A stretch of 64,000 bases of DNA, taken from contig JAGGNK010006448.1 of NCBI GenBank assembly GCA_017590115.1, forward strand, positions 6,744,099-6,808,098, written 5' to 3'. This document shows positions 38,401 through 51,300 of this stretch, piece after piece. How positions within the stretch are numbered: position 1 is the stretch's first letter; the number at the start of each line of letters is the position of its first letter. The stretch is from Montifringilla adamsi (lineage: Eukaryota; Chordata; Aves; Passeriformes; Passeridae). The translations under genes were made by a program, and so were the position numbers. The notes beneath the pieces were generated by a model. The model was given only the letters and a program-made list of their open reading frames with translations, was not told the DNA's origin and did not search any database.

Positions 38401-41400
38401 TGACACAATGGATGATAACTACAGCTATATAAATAATCATAATAATAAGCACTGGGAGTGACTATGATGAAGGATGTATAAATTTCTGTTAGCCAGAAAT
38501 TAAATTTTCTGCCTTTAATAGTAGATTTCACAACTTCTCTTCCAGTTCTGTTTTCAGATTGTGAGGTATGTTACCCAAGAGGGTCACAGGAGGATTCAAA
38601 GAAGATTATAAAGTGTTTATACTAATTGGGTAGCATTAATTACCCAGCTGTTTCCAGCAATTATAGGCAGTTAGCTGTTCCCAGGCTAATGGTACACTTG
38701 TAGACAATAATTAGAGCAGCATCTTGTAGCACCTAAACAACAGTCCTATATTTTGAGAGGGAAAAGAGCAAGAGGTTTCATGTGACATATTTTGTCTTCA
38801 AAAATGGAAGGAACTTGAGGGGATTTTTGTTAGCAAAAAACACAGGAAAAGGTGACCTTCTGCTGAGAAAAGTAATAATAGTGGTGTTACCTTTTCTAAA
38901 AATACTTATGTAGATGGGAAACTCCAGTCTAGCTTTGGTCACACAACTAATTTAAAACGGTTTGTAAAATCAGTTTCCTTTGTACAAGCATATTCAGGTC
39001 ACAAAATTCTTCTTTTTTTACTTCTCCTTTTGGAAAATATTCTAAGTTTAACGTCAAGTCTATTACAATTTCTGTAACACAAAATCTAAACATGAAGTCT
39101 CTCCACAAAACCAAACTTCTTGTGAAGGTTTATGAAATATAATTAAATGAGAGAAACATTTAGGTATCATTTAATTTTCTAGTCATTTTGGTAATGCAAT
39201 CGCTTATGCCATTTAAATGGTATTTACTATTTACAACACTTTCCATGTAAAAATCAGATACTCAATCTCCTATTACTTGTGGGATCTTAAAGTGATATTC
39301 AGTTTTAACTATTAACATTTTTTTCTTCTGGTGACAGTTACTACAACAGTAAATAAATACCCAGTACAATGTCTCCTGCTGAGATACAGCAGAGAGTTTT
39401 AGTGGCATTTGTGTTATTCTGTTGTCCTGGGTCATCACATTCTTGAAACCTGTTAGATATTCAAACATCTGAAAAATGAAGGGGGCTCTCTAGGGTCCTA
39501 GTTGTCAGCATGTGCAGGATCACAGTGTTGAATTCAGCACATCACAAGTCTAAATAAATATTCTTTCACTCTTTTCTCACATCATTTTGAAAAATGTCTG
39601 ATACCTGCCAATAACAGGTACAGGCAATTTCACTTATAGTGGTGATAATTCCGTACGGGTTTTACACAATAAGATACCCATATGTAGTGCCTAGGCTCAA
39701 CTTCCCCTTCATTCCCTGCTGCATTCCATGTACATGTCCTAACTACCTGCCTGGAGGCATTGTCTGTGCACTTCCAGTTACTTTGTTTGAACTGTTGAAT
39801 TGAAGATTCATTGAAGCCCAATGAGTGGCCCATTTAATTTGAAAGCAAGAGTCTCAAATTCTGCTCTGTTTCTCTCAGTTTCTGGATTAGTATCTCAGCT
39901 CCAGCAAAATAAATCAAATCATTGTGTAAAAGTTATTGAGTACCACCATTTCTGGCAAAACAAGCCAACAAGAAAACAGAAACAAATACAAAACAACAAC
40001 AAACCCCCTTTTAAAATTACAGAAAGAAACTTTAATTTCTGTCCAGAAGAGGATAAGGGGCTGTAGTCTTCATTTACAGCACTGATCTCTCCTATGTTTG
40101 CTATCATGAAATTCGTTATAAACTGTAGCTGTCATCTTCTACCTAATAACTAAGTGAAGCACCCTTTATCTCAGCAAGGCTACTATTAAAAAAGTGGTAA
40201 AGTGACTTGATGGAAACATCAAATGCCTCCAAAGACTGATTGCTACATTCCATACAAGAAAAGACTCTGTACCCTGAAGGTAAAGAGTTTCCATGGAAGT
40301 CACTAGATTCCTAACCTGCTGTCCATTTGGGAGGCCTTTTGTAAGTTCTACAAATATTACAATCATATGTCCTTCGACAGATGTAGGGATAATCCTGAGA
40401 AAACCTTCTTGCACATATACAGAGATCCTTTCAGCACTTTCTCCCATACCACATGCAGCTGCTGCATCCTGTCATGACTAGGTGTGCTGGGAACTGGGTT
40501 AGAACAAAACCAGACCAGATCAAAACTCCCATATTTATGTCCATGCCTATGCCAAGGCTCTGCGTAATAGATACAAAGAGAAATATCAAGTCTGGGTGCA
40601 AAACACAAGGTGGTGAAGCCAAAACTGATGCACTAAATGCATTGAATTGGAGCTCTCTGGTCTGGCTTTGAATTGGAGCCCTTTCAGCAACACGAAAGGA
40701 TGTCTTCACCAGAGCTCTCAGTCCTACTTTTTACAAATAAGGGACACTGCTGTCCTAGTCGTCACTCCATATTAAACCAAACACTCCTAGCAGATGGTCC
40801 TCTCAGTAATTCCACAGTGTGGATCACCTTAACTAGGCCCAAGGTGTTATTACTGTCTTAATTTGCAGCACAACAAACCGATGGCCCTTAAAATAGATCA
40901 ACATTCTTTTTTTACAAGGAAAGGGAATTTTAGCTCCCCAGAAAAAGAAGACATAGAGAAGGCCCAGATGTCAAATAGACTAGTCTGAAAGGATTGAATA
41001 AAGGCTGACAGACTGTTCACAGAAAGGCTGCAGACAGATTCTGTGAATTCTGTGAATTATGCTGAACTACCAAAGCCTTCAGTTTCTGAGACTGGAAATT
41101 CAATTTTCCCTAAAAATAGAAAGAATAATTAAGTGGCAATTACAGAAAAATAAAACTTAGGTGGAATACTGATTCCAAAAGGATGGCAGAATCTACAGGA
41201 TCAGATTTTACTGAAGACTTTTACTCAAGAGGTGATTTTTCTCTCAAGAGTGATGGAGTCACAAAGTGATTTTGCTCAGGGTGGTTTTGCTCAAGATGGG
41301 TGAGGAATGAACATAGAGAACAAAATTTGTACTAATTAGAGCCAAAGAAAAACAGTCTTCCAGATGATTTACGTGGAAATTTTATGAAGCAAATTAATAG

Positions 41401-44029
41401 CAGGTAGGAGACAAATTCTGAAGGAAAATTATTTTTTAATTGAGAATACTGCTTGTATTCATTTATTTTAACTGCATTACTCAGACCTACCCAAAAAAAG
41501 GACATTCCAGTGTTTCATCATCTCTAATGTCAGCAAGTCTTACATTGCCTCAGTCCATTTCCAATGTCTTTTAATGCTCAAACCATATCTGTCAATTTTA
41601 TTAAAGAAAAATTATTTCAGCAACATGATACTAACTCCACACCTATTCCTCAGGGAGCAAGAGTGTCTATGGATTTCATAGCATGTTAGCATTAGTCTCT
41701 TGGACAGGTTCTCTTCTCTTTCTCCCTTTATAAGTAGCAGCAAGATTCCAGTTTGTCCTGGGGCTACTAAATGAAATGAAAATAAACTTACATCAGATGT
41801 TTAAAATCAGGAAGTAGAAGTAGTGTTAAGTCAGAAAATATTAACACCAATTTGCCATGTGAAGCATAATTCAGGGAAATAAAAGCAAACAAATATCAAA
41901 GGACTCTAGATTCAGATTTTCTGTTATACTCTGAACACACTCCATTATGGTGGCTTTATGTCTTCTAAAGTACCTTGTCTTTGGAAAATAATAATAATAA
42001 ACCCTCTCACAGACTGTTTGCTAATGCACAAAACTAATCTCTATTCCAATTCCCCAGCTCTTGAAGTACTCTAGCTTAAGTAAATGGACTACCATGCTGT
42101 GTTTTTGAGCAAAATCTATTACGATCAGATGCTTACCATATGTCAAGCATAGCTACCTCATTATTGATAAGATTAAAAATGTATCTTGAGAATGCAAAAA
42201 TCTGTTTGAACTTTGTGAATATTACATACAATCATTAAAGTTTTAAAAATATGAATATGGAAAGAGATTTTAGGCCACCTTCTCACCATTACTGAGACAA
42301 ACCATCAGCATTTTTTTTTTTTTAAACAGTAATTTGTTATATAGTTTTGATTTTCTATATTTACCCAGTTCTGCAAATCCTGGAGAAGGAATTTCATGTC
42401 AATGCTGCTGTTCTTGGGCATACCTTCTATACCGTGTAAGGCCTATGATCTTTGAGGTTCTACAATCAAAGAGAGCATCCCAAAGACTTATATATAGTAA
42501 AGGTCTTTAGATCAACATTACACACTTTGTTATGTTATTCATAGTCAAGTTATTCAATTAAAAGTCTTTATGAGAACACAGAAGAAAATTTTAAAATTGG
42601 TTTTTCAGTGAGAGAATCCTCTAAGAGTAGAATTTTCAAATAATTGCATAATTTAGGAACATCATTTCTGTTGACAAATAATAGCAAAACTCATAGGAAG
42701 ATCCAGCATTGTTTAGCTACAACAACTTCTCCTGTTCATTGTATGAATTGGATGGTTCCTACTACAATGGAACAGTTTGTGATTAAAAGCTGAAACATAG
42801 ACTAACTGGTAGTTTATATCCTTCATACTTTCATATTTCACTTCTGTGCATCGCATTTAGTGCTAGTGCAGTGCAAATTCACAGCATACAGACTGTGCAT
42901 GTTCCAAACTAGTCTGAGGTAGTGTTTATACTCTGAGTCATATATGTGCATACTGTATGAGGGGATACTGTTTTACATCTAACAATTACAAAACTCAAGA
43001 CAGCTGCATTTAGTCACTTACTGCCACTGTATAAGAAACATTTTGGGAAAGGTATATCCTTATAGAAATTAAATCTAATAAAGATAACTGTAATCTCATC
43101 AACAGTTGATCACTACCCATGACAGATAAATTTTGGAATAAGCCAAAGTGAACATGATTTAAAAAAATATTTTTCCCCCTTGTCTTAATGAGTAAAATTA
43201 TTTGAACATAAATATGGGAATAAGAATTTTTTTTATTTTTCTAATAATCAGTTACAGAATCAAAGTATTAATCTGAGTGGATCAATCACCTAAATTACCC
43301 AAAAACCCCAATTTGTCTTGTGTAAAGTAAAACACACACAATTAGGGTTATGGCTTTTTTTCATACTTTAAGCCTTCTTGTCTCTGAAAATTTCCACTGT
43401 ATCATAAAGTGGTAATGATAAATAATGGTCCTCTGAAATTCTAGAAGGTTCTCCTATTGCAATTATAGAAAAATAGGGAAAATTAAATATTATAATTCAT
43501 CTGAACAGTAATATTCATTATGCAAAAATAACTGCTGGAAATAAAAACTTTAACAATTATTTTGCTATTGGAAAACAAACAGAATTTTAAAAATGTTCAG
43601 AAAAACACAGCACATTTCTTATATGTGAACATTCTAATTTGATTTTCTTGTACATCTATTTTCAGGGTAGATTGTAATTGCTTATAGCTGCAAGGCTACA
43701 GAGACTTTATTGTTATACAATTTGTAACTCTTTTTTCAACTGAGATATAAAACTACTTCAAAGGGAAAAAAAAAGTTGCTTTGAAATATTCCATGCTGCC
43801 AGGACTCTGTTTCCTTTGGAGAAAAATGCAGAAAAAAAAAAAAGAAAAGTTTAAGTGTCTCAGCAGTATCATAGGGTTGCAAAGAAAGTTTGTTTAACAA
43901 GGCACAAGTTTACATGAAGAGGGGAAGGTGAACTATGTTATGCATTAAGATTCCATGTGGGTAAAAAATAATTTAACTCATTACTAATAAAATCGGAGTA
44001 AGGTAATGAGAAATAAGAACAAATCTTAA
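35466..44029. other. long repeat-poor AT-rich stretch
   Basis: No dispersed repeat or named exon was recognised. It holds an ATT/ATC array near 35960-35985, T runs near 36129 and 42311, and a homeodomain-motif-rich patch at about 38620-38760. Several frames of 60-93 codons at 40166-40861 overlap on both strands, indicating lower local stop density, but none has a family signature. Confidence 0.5.
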
Positions 44030-44510
44030 AAACAGTTTTCTCCTGTCTCTCCCTTCTTCCTGGGCTCAGCCTCACCCCTAATTTCTCTCCTTCATCCCCA
44101 CATGTCACAGGGGAATGGGGAATGGAGATTGAGGTCAGTTTATTCCAGGTTGTCTGCACCACTCCTTCCCCACACTCCTCCCCTGCTCCAGCATAGCATC
44201 CTACCCATGGGAGACAATCTTTTATCATCAACTGCACCAGGGTGGGTTCCTTCCACAGCCCTCAGTCTCTCTGGAGCTCTTTGCTCCAGTGTGGGTACCC
44301 CAGCAGGTCACAAGTCCTGCCAGCAAATCTGCTCCAGTGTGGGATTCCCTCTTCACAGGGTCACAGACTTCCCAGACTGGCTTCAGCATGGACTTCTCAT
44401 GAAGTCACAGCCTCCAATGGGCCATCCACTTCCTCCAGCAGGGAGTACTCCAAGGACTGCAGATGGATGTCTCCTCCAGCAGACTTCCCCATAAGTCCTA
44501 TAAGTTAGTG
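44030..44510 (+). mobile_element. avian ERV-associated repeat fragment
   Basis: This block is clearly GC-richer than its surroundings. It contains near-repeats built on GCTCCAGTGTGGG, exact at 44283-44295 and 44331-44343 and degenerate near 44188, 44378 and 44427, so with a period close to 48 bp. Its order (CACAGGGGAATGGGGAATGG, then CATGGGAGACAATC, then GGTCACAAGTCCTGCCAGC, then GTCACAGCCTCC) is that of a repeat I know as dispersed in bird genomes and associated with ERVs. I cannot say which family or whether it is LTR or internal. The 130-codon open frame at 44102-44494 is a by-product of the composition. Confidence 0.55.
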
Positions 44511-47309
44511 TATTGCATTCCACCAGTTCAGTGCAAAATTAATACACAAGAGCAGAAGAATAAGTACTAGAAACATGATGAAAAGTTATTTCATAAGCTC
44601 ATTGAAATGAAAAATGAAGGGTATTGTCTATTCTTTCCTGCTTGGTTTCTTGACAATAGCTGTAACTTTGAAATTTAGCAGATGTAATGTAATTTTTTTC
44701 AATATTTTTTCACCTTGAATTACCTTTGCAAATTTTTTTATGATGTTACAAGCATTCATTGTGTCCAACTATCTTCAAATGCTTTCATGTTAGTATTTTG
44801 TAAGATGATTATAATTTGGAAAAAGAACATCAACTTTTTGTAAAAACACTGCCCAAAGTAGATTCAGTTGCACTCTTTAAATCTGATAAAAATTATTTGT
44901 GTGTTGAAATTGTATTATGCTGTAAGCTATAGAATTTTTGTGCTTCCTTTGGCTGCCACATGATTTATGATCCAGATCTTTCAAGATTATAAAAAGAACT
45001 TGTCTCACAAGTGATTTTAGTTTTAACAAAAACTGAATGGGAACAAGGTTTGGGTCAATCACTGCACAGTCTATCAGAAGAACTTATAAAAACTGACACA
45101 GACAGCTCTGTGCGTGATGGTCTGCAAGGAAGTTATAACCTTAGTTTAAAGAGTTGACAGAAGATCAGAAAGATTTTCTTCTTTTTTTTTTCTTTTCCCC
45201 TTTGAGATAACTCAGTTTTTCTTTTCATACCATATACAGCTGCAGTTACCTGTTGTCCTGGGATGACTTTATGATGTTGGCATCATAAAGGTGGTCTAAA
45301 ATGGTGCAGAAAATTGTTCTTCAAAATGCCAGCTCAAAAGTCTGAAATACATTTGATGCCAATACTATAATATTTTATCATGAAGTTATGAAACTTTATG
45401 TCAAATGAATCAAAAATACTCATTGAAAGTGGAAAACTTGTTTAAGCATGTGAAAAATATCCATAAATATGAAGAAAATAATTCTATTGCTATTGCATTT
45501 AGTCGCTTTTTAAAGCCAAAATTGTATTTTGTTGTTTCTGGTTTTGATTTGTGGGTTTTTTTTTCTTTTTTTTTTGTTTGTTTGGTTGGTTGGTTGGTTT
45601 TTATTTACTTCATAACTTTCCATGGAAGGAGGGGAGGAAGGGAAAAAGTCAGTACGATTAAATATTGAATCATGGAGAATTTATGATGGAAGGAGGACTT
45701 TTTGAGATCTGTGAGCGTATGAAAATGCTGCATCTTAGAAAAAGATCTGGTATAAACACAGTTAAAAATTATTGTCTGTCTATGTCTGACAGCTAAAAGG
45801 ATTGCATTTCCTAGATTTCTCTGGTGTGTTGAGTTCTCTGTTCCTTGGCTTACTTAGCAATGGGAGCTGGGACTCATCAGGACTTTGCCCACCTTTTGAT
45901 CTCAAACTCATAAAACTGAAACATTCTTTTGAGAACTAATACAGAAAAATCTAAAAATTTCCTTTCAATACTGTTCAAAAGATGTGAAGCCCATCCATTT
46001 GCATTCATGTTTCTAAAGGAGTTTGGGGTAACTCTACACCCACTTCCAAATTTGCAATTATCTCAATTATCCATTAAAAAATATTTTGTCAGTATCATTC
46101 TAGACAGATGTAATTCTTGGATTTTAAAAATATCACATACAATACACAGCAGAAGGCTCTTTATCTTAGAAACATTGGAATGACATGACACATGCAAAGA
46201 AAAAAATTGGTCCAGCAATTAAACCTTGCTTGTTCAAATGTAATGATGTTCTGCAATTTGGCATTATAAAATCTTGAACAATGTGATTTTTAATGGGAGA
46301 ATGGCATTTCCCGTATCTATGATGATCCTTAGTGCCAGTTATCTGCAGCTTCAGGATGCCAGCTGTTCCATGACATTTTGGTACTACTGAGTTCTGATCT
46401 TACTCAAAAAACCTTTAAAAGGCAAAGGTCTAAAACACTGTTGTAAGAACAATTAAAATATCAAAATTACCAAGGATCTTTAAATTCTCTACCTTAATTG
46501 CATTTAACTGAGTGTGCTTAATCTTAAGAAGGTTGTGTAATCAGAGAACAGAGAAAAAAATCAAATTGCAAAATGGATATTCTGCAAAGAAAGAAAAGTG
46601 CATCCTTGTTATCTCGTTCAGCTCAGCAGCTTTCTTCTCACACAAGTAACTTCAGTACAAACACCGGTTTTCTTACTGATCTGTGCTAAGCGTGCATAGC
46701 ACCTTCAGATGGGGTAAACTGCATTTGCTAGCTTCTTAGGGAGTTCAGAGACATCACATCTAGCTGTGGGAGCAGTCCTTGGATGAAACTTTAGTTAAAC
46801 TAAAATGAGTCATGACATTCTGTTTTACTCAAGTAGGACAAGGACTTGCACATGTGTAGGACTCTTTCGTTTTATGTAGTTTGCCTCCTGAGTCCAGTGT
46901 CCTGACTTTTGTGTTGCGTTTTCTGAGGGGGACAGGGAAGAATATGGGAATTATGGCTGCTTTTAACAAAGTTTTTAAATTTTCAAGTCTTTGCAAGGAT
47001 ATGATTAGGGCTCAGAATAAAATGCACAAGAAAAGGGAGTCTGAGTTTAAATGTGCTCCTGAACTGGCACTCAGGTTCCAGCCTTGCAGTCTTCCAGGTC
47101 ATCCTGCTGTGTTAAAACTGTGCTCTATTCTGCTATTATTACCAAAGCTTACTTTCATGGAGTCAGTATGAGCTTTTTTTTTTTTGCACAGTGTGAAAAA
47201 AGTATGTGACATTCTCCTTTTACTTTTGTCCTTGTTGAGCTGGGATAAGAGCTAACTTTATTTCCTGAGGCTGGTACAGTGCTCTGTTTCAAATTTAGAT
47301 TGAGAATAA
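44511..47309. other. AT-rich DNA with simple repeats
   Basis: I see no gene. A T-rich tract with a GGTT array lies at about 45556-45600. Open frames such as 45929-46183 and 46881-47171 show no recognisable domain. Confidence 0.55.
45556..45600. repeat. T-rich tract with (GGTT)n
   Basis: Runs of T with GTTTG, followed by about four GGTT units at 45584-45600. Confidence 0.9.
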
Positions 47310-47770
47310 TGTTGATAACTCTCTGATGTTTCAGTTGTTGCCAAGCAGTGGTCAAGGACTCATCAGCTCCTCATACTGCTCTGCTAGCAAGGAGGCTTGG
47401 GACTACAAGAAGATGGGAAGAGACACAGCCAGGACAAGTGACCCCAGCTGACCAAAGGAATATTCCAAACCATATAATATCATGCTCAGTACATGAACTA
47501 GTGGGAGAGCTCTCTCTGGGGGCTGCTGTTCGGGAACCATCTGGACTTCAGTCAGCAGATCTTGAGAAATTGCATTGTACAACACTTGTATATTATAATT
47601 TAACAATAACTATCATTATTATTTACCTTTTATTTTCTGTTCTGCTAAACAGCCCTTATTTCAACCAAAAAAAATTATTTTGTTTTCTGATTCTTTCCCT
47701 CATCCCAGAGTTGGGGGCAGAATGAGCAAATGGTTGTGTGTTGTTTAGCTGACTCATAGACCAAATTACA
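47310..47770 (+). mobile_element. ERVL-like LTR
   Basis: Same family as the 8.0 kb copy. Landmarks in order: GCCAAGCAGTGGTCAAGGAC, GACACAGCCAGGACAAGTGACC, CCAGCTGACCAAAGGAATATTCC, CCATATAATATCATGCTCAG, GCTGTTCGGGAACCATCTGG, AATTGCATTGTACAACACTTG, an ATT-rich stretch, then GGTTGTGTGTTGTTTAGCTG and an end near AATTACA. The 3' edge is reasonably placed at 47770 from the usual terminal block. The 5' edge may lie up to 60 bp further left. No retroviral internal genes follow. The 125-codon frame at 47348-47725 lies wholly inside the LTR and is spurious. Confidence 0.85.
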
Positions 47771-47784
47771 CCATCCCTTTTTGC

Positions 47785-47856
47785 CAACCAATATGGGTCA
47801 TGAATCCATGACCCTGAGATTAGACTCCTGTGCTCTATCAAGTGAGCTAGCCAGAC
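47785..47856 (-). pseudogene. tRNA-Lys(CTT)-like relic
   Basis: Read on the minus strand, the segment follows tRNA-Lys(CTT). GTCTGGCTAGCTCA matches the acceptor and D-arm start (GGCTAGCTCA is exact) and GATAGAGCA matches the D-loop end. TAATCTCAGGGTCATGGATTCATGACCC covers the anticodon 3' strand, variable loop and T-arm. TTGG lies near the acceptor 3' strand. It is 72 nt rather than 73, with one base missing in the anticodon loop, so the CTT anticodon is lost. The minus-strand sequence just past the 3' end is A-rich (CAAAAAGGG) with no T-run terminator, so it is not a working gene. It lies 14 bp beyond the end of the plus-strand LTR. Confidence 0.75.
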
Positions 47857-47969
47857 ATTTTAAAACATAGTTTCATGAAAATTTGTTTCTTATTAATATG
47901 GGTGATTTTTTACTTTAATACCATTGATGGGACATATAGCAACCATAGTAATGGTAGAACCAGACAAGG

Positions 47970-48365
47970 GCAATGGTGAATAAAACAGTTCAGCACCACA
48001 CGCTATCTCTCCTTCCCTGAAGGACTGCTATTACAGATGGAGACCAAAGTCATTTACTAAATGAAGTCAACAGAAATTTTAAAGGGATAACCCATAGGCA
48101 ATGGGAAAAATCATGGTGAGTTATTGGGACACATTGAAAAGTATGGGACCCAGGCATGATGTAAATTCTGTAGGGTAAGTGTTGGATGTAATACACAAAA
48201 CAAATGGTGCACAGTGCAGTAGCTTACCTCCTGCCCAGCCAGTTCCCAAGCACTAGAACTCCAGACTGCTTTGCCCACTTTCCATGTCCTGAGTATGACA
48301 TAACATGGTATGGAATATCCCTTTCCCCAGTTTGGGTCAGCTGTCCTAGGTGAGAGATGGAACTT
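47970..48365 (-). mobile_element. ERVL-like LTR, inverted and degraded
   Basis: The reverse strand shows the same LTR family as the neighbour. AACAGTTCAGCACCACACGC near 47986 is the reversed 3' terminal block. GCCCAGCCAGTTCCCAAGCAC near 48235 is the reversed GGGAACTGG block. GAGTATGACATAACATGGTATGGAATATCCCTTT and GGGTCAGCTGTCCT near 48290-48345 are the reversed promoter-proximal core. The middle, about 48030-48170, is too diverged to follow. The LTR is 3'-end-to-3'-end with the 47.3 kb copy, about 200 bp apart. Confidence 0.7.
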
Positions 48366-51300
48366 CCAACATATTTGCACTGAGAATAATTCCTGATGGT
48401 TTTGTGGAATTGTTTTTGTAAATACCTATTTAGTTATTTAGTTCCCTCCTCTACAGTTAAGAGTAGAAGATCTAACTCAGGGCCATGTTTTGCATAATGC
48501 TTTTGCATAAACCCTTGGACTAAAGTCTAAGCCTTTTACTGAGACCTCACTGAGGATTCATCACTTAGGAATCTGTTGCCTAGAAAGTACAAACAAGTAA
48601 AAAGTACCAGGCTACCATAACACCACGTGATACTTAATTTTTAATTTCTGCGTAAAATGATCAAATATTTTTTGCCATGTCCAGTTCTTTGATACAAGAA
48701 AAAAAATGCAACTTATTTGTTGCATTTCTTAATTTTATAGCAAGTATACTTTTTCCTCATATTTACACAAATTTTTGAGCCTTAATATTTGTGTGGGTTT
48801 TTGTAGGAACAAAATACATTATATCAATGCTTCAACTTCATAACATAACAACTATACGTAGCAATTGATACTATCCAAGTCTATTTAATAGATGGAAAAC
48901 TTTGTTTACTGAATTAAAACTTCTCAATACATTTGGGGGTACACAACCTCTGAGAGAGACACTATACAAAAACAAAATGCATTTTTTCTAGGTTTTCTTA
49001 ATTCTTGACTTAATGATGTGAGTCTTCCACTTTAATCCAAATACCTCTTCCAGTTTATGACAGAAAAAAGCAGATGGAACTATTTTGACCCATCTGCTTC
49101 TTTTCGGTATCTAACTACAGTGCAAAGAAAGAGAGACTGTAGCTTTGCCTTCAGGAAAAGCAGCAGTGTGAAATCTAAAATAATGAGAGCAGTCAGCTAG
49201 ACTGTAGCTGTTTCTTATTCAGGTCTCCTGTTCTCTTCTTACTCTGCAGTCTCATAAGGTGAATATTTGTTCAAAATCAGGATGATTCTTTGAAACAATC
49301 TTACCTGAAGATAAAGAGTTCAGTGTCCTTATTGGATCCTTCTAGAACTTGGGAAAGGTGTTTAAAGCCTAACAAATGGTCAGGGAGAAGTTTTGATCAA
49401 TATAAAAATAAGCTGTACTGAGTAATTTCTATGCTTCCAAATAATTCAAGTAAAAGTCAGAAAGATAACATGACTTTTTGTTTTATTTATTTTGTTTGTT
49501 TTTGAGGAGAGGGTTTTATTTTCAATGTCAGCATATCTTGCTCTTTTGTTTCTGCCTCATCTTTTCTGACACACCACAGCTTCACATAGCTTTTCAGGGT
49601 ATCACTGGTCTTAGTTTATAGAAGGGCTGATGTTCAGGTGTCTTTTTAAAAAGTCAATTGACCATTATAAATATGAAGCTACATAAGTTAAGTGCACATC
49701 CAGAAGAAAATATATCAAAGGGAGCCATACACAAATTAAAATACAGAATATCCCATCCTTCCTCAGCTGCCTGAATGATAAGAGGTGGCAGACAACAGAA
49801 TAAGGTTGTGTCAACTGATTGTCAGATATCATGGAGAGATACCGGTCCCATAATCTGAACTGTCTGAAACTCTGCTTCATCCTTAACCAATTAGCATTCA
49901 AATGTCAGAACGAGGCAAACATACAAACTGTTTCACCATATGGCAGCAAATTTTCTAGTGTATTTGTAAATTATTTTTGAAAGCCTTCATCTGCTTCTCT
50001 TGAAATCTATTATTGTACATTTGGATTTTCATTTTAGAGTTTCTGTTTTCTTTCCCCTTTGTTTTTGTTGATTTTTGCTGTTGTTGTTTGCTTTGTTTTG
50101 TTTTGTTTTAAATTTGTTTGTTTGTTTGTTTGAAGGGAGGGCTGTTTGGGCTTTTTTGGGTTGGTTTTTTTCCCCTCTAGTATGTTTTGAATTCCTTCTA
50201 CGCATTTTGGGGAAGTCTATCTTGTTAAATAATAAGTGAGCTTGGACAATGCAGACTTAATTGCCCACATTGCTTAAGTAGTTCCATTTTGAAAGTGTCC
50301 TGAAATCCTTGAGAAAAATCTGATATAAAATACACTAGCCCCAAGCACTGTACATGAGAACCAGTTGGTAGCACTTGATCTCAAACAAGACATAAGTGCA
50401 CAGCCATCTTATTTAGAAATAAAATATAGTGGTTTAAACTACATTTATTGAGCTGAATTCTTTGGTTTCTGGAAATCTTAATTTAAAATCATTCTTAAGA
50501 CAATTATTTCTCCTCATTAAACTTTATATGTCTTGAATGTTTTGCATCACTGCCATCAGGGTCCTATCTTTCTCATTATGTAAATCAAGTATATCAGCCT
50601 TTTATCTTCTGTTTCCAACTTTACTTTTCTAGCTTCCTATCTGGTTTTTTAATCATCATTTCCCCCATGCCTATCTCCTTATTAACAATCTATCCTACAC
50701 TATTATGTATTCTTTCTTCACAAACTATTTCCCTTATTTTTAGACTTGCTCCTGCATATTGACAATATGAAATAAAAGTCTTGGTCACTTCACTGATTAA
50801 ACAGGAAACAACAATCTGTCCTTGCACTGCAGTTCCAGTGGTACATTAAAACCCAGTGATGAATAATGTCTTTTCTGGCCTATCTCCAATTCAGAAAGGT
50901 TATTTGGTATGAACAGAAATGGCTGATTAAAGAGAAGATGGCAGAGACAGGCCTAAATGAAACATTTAATAAACTGACACTAATATTCTCCCTGACAGTC
51001 CTAGACAAGGGAATAAAGCTTTAAGTTTGAATGCCTACCAGAGTTAATGTAATTAATGCTCTAGCCACTGACACTTGTAAGAGTTCATTATGTGGCAACA
51101 GGAGAATTTACTAATTTGTAAGGGTTAAAAGATTGGAAAATGTCCTTCCTGAGTGCTTGGAATTTAACCCTGACTTGTTTAAAGGCCTTACAAGTGTTTG
51201 AAATTACTTAGAAACATAACTGTTCTAATTTCCTGACTCAAGTTCACAATGAAATATAACCATTTAGCAAAAGAATTTTTACTGACTTGATGCAGTTTAA

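Noticed and set aside
40166..40861. Cluster of 60-93-codon frames on both strands, possibly a gene
   Set aside because: The frames overlap without a consistent strand and I recognise no motif. Kept only as a stop-poor patch.
44102..44508. 130- and 88-codon plus-strand frames, Ser/Pro/Leu-rich
   Set aside because: They arise from the GC-rich ERV-associated repeat and shift frame relative to its internal repeats.
47348..47725. 125-codon frame
   Set aside because: It lies entirely within an LTR, which does not encode protein in this family.
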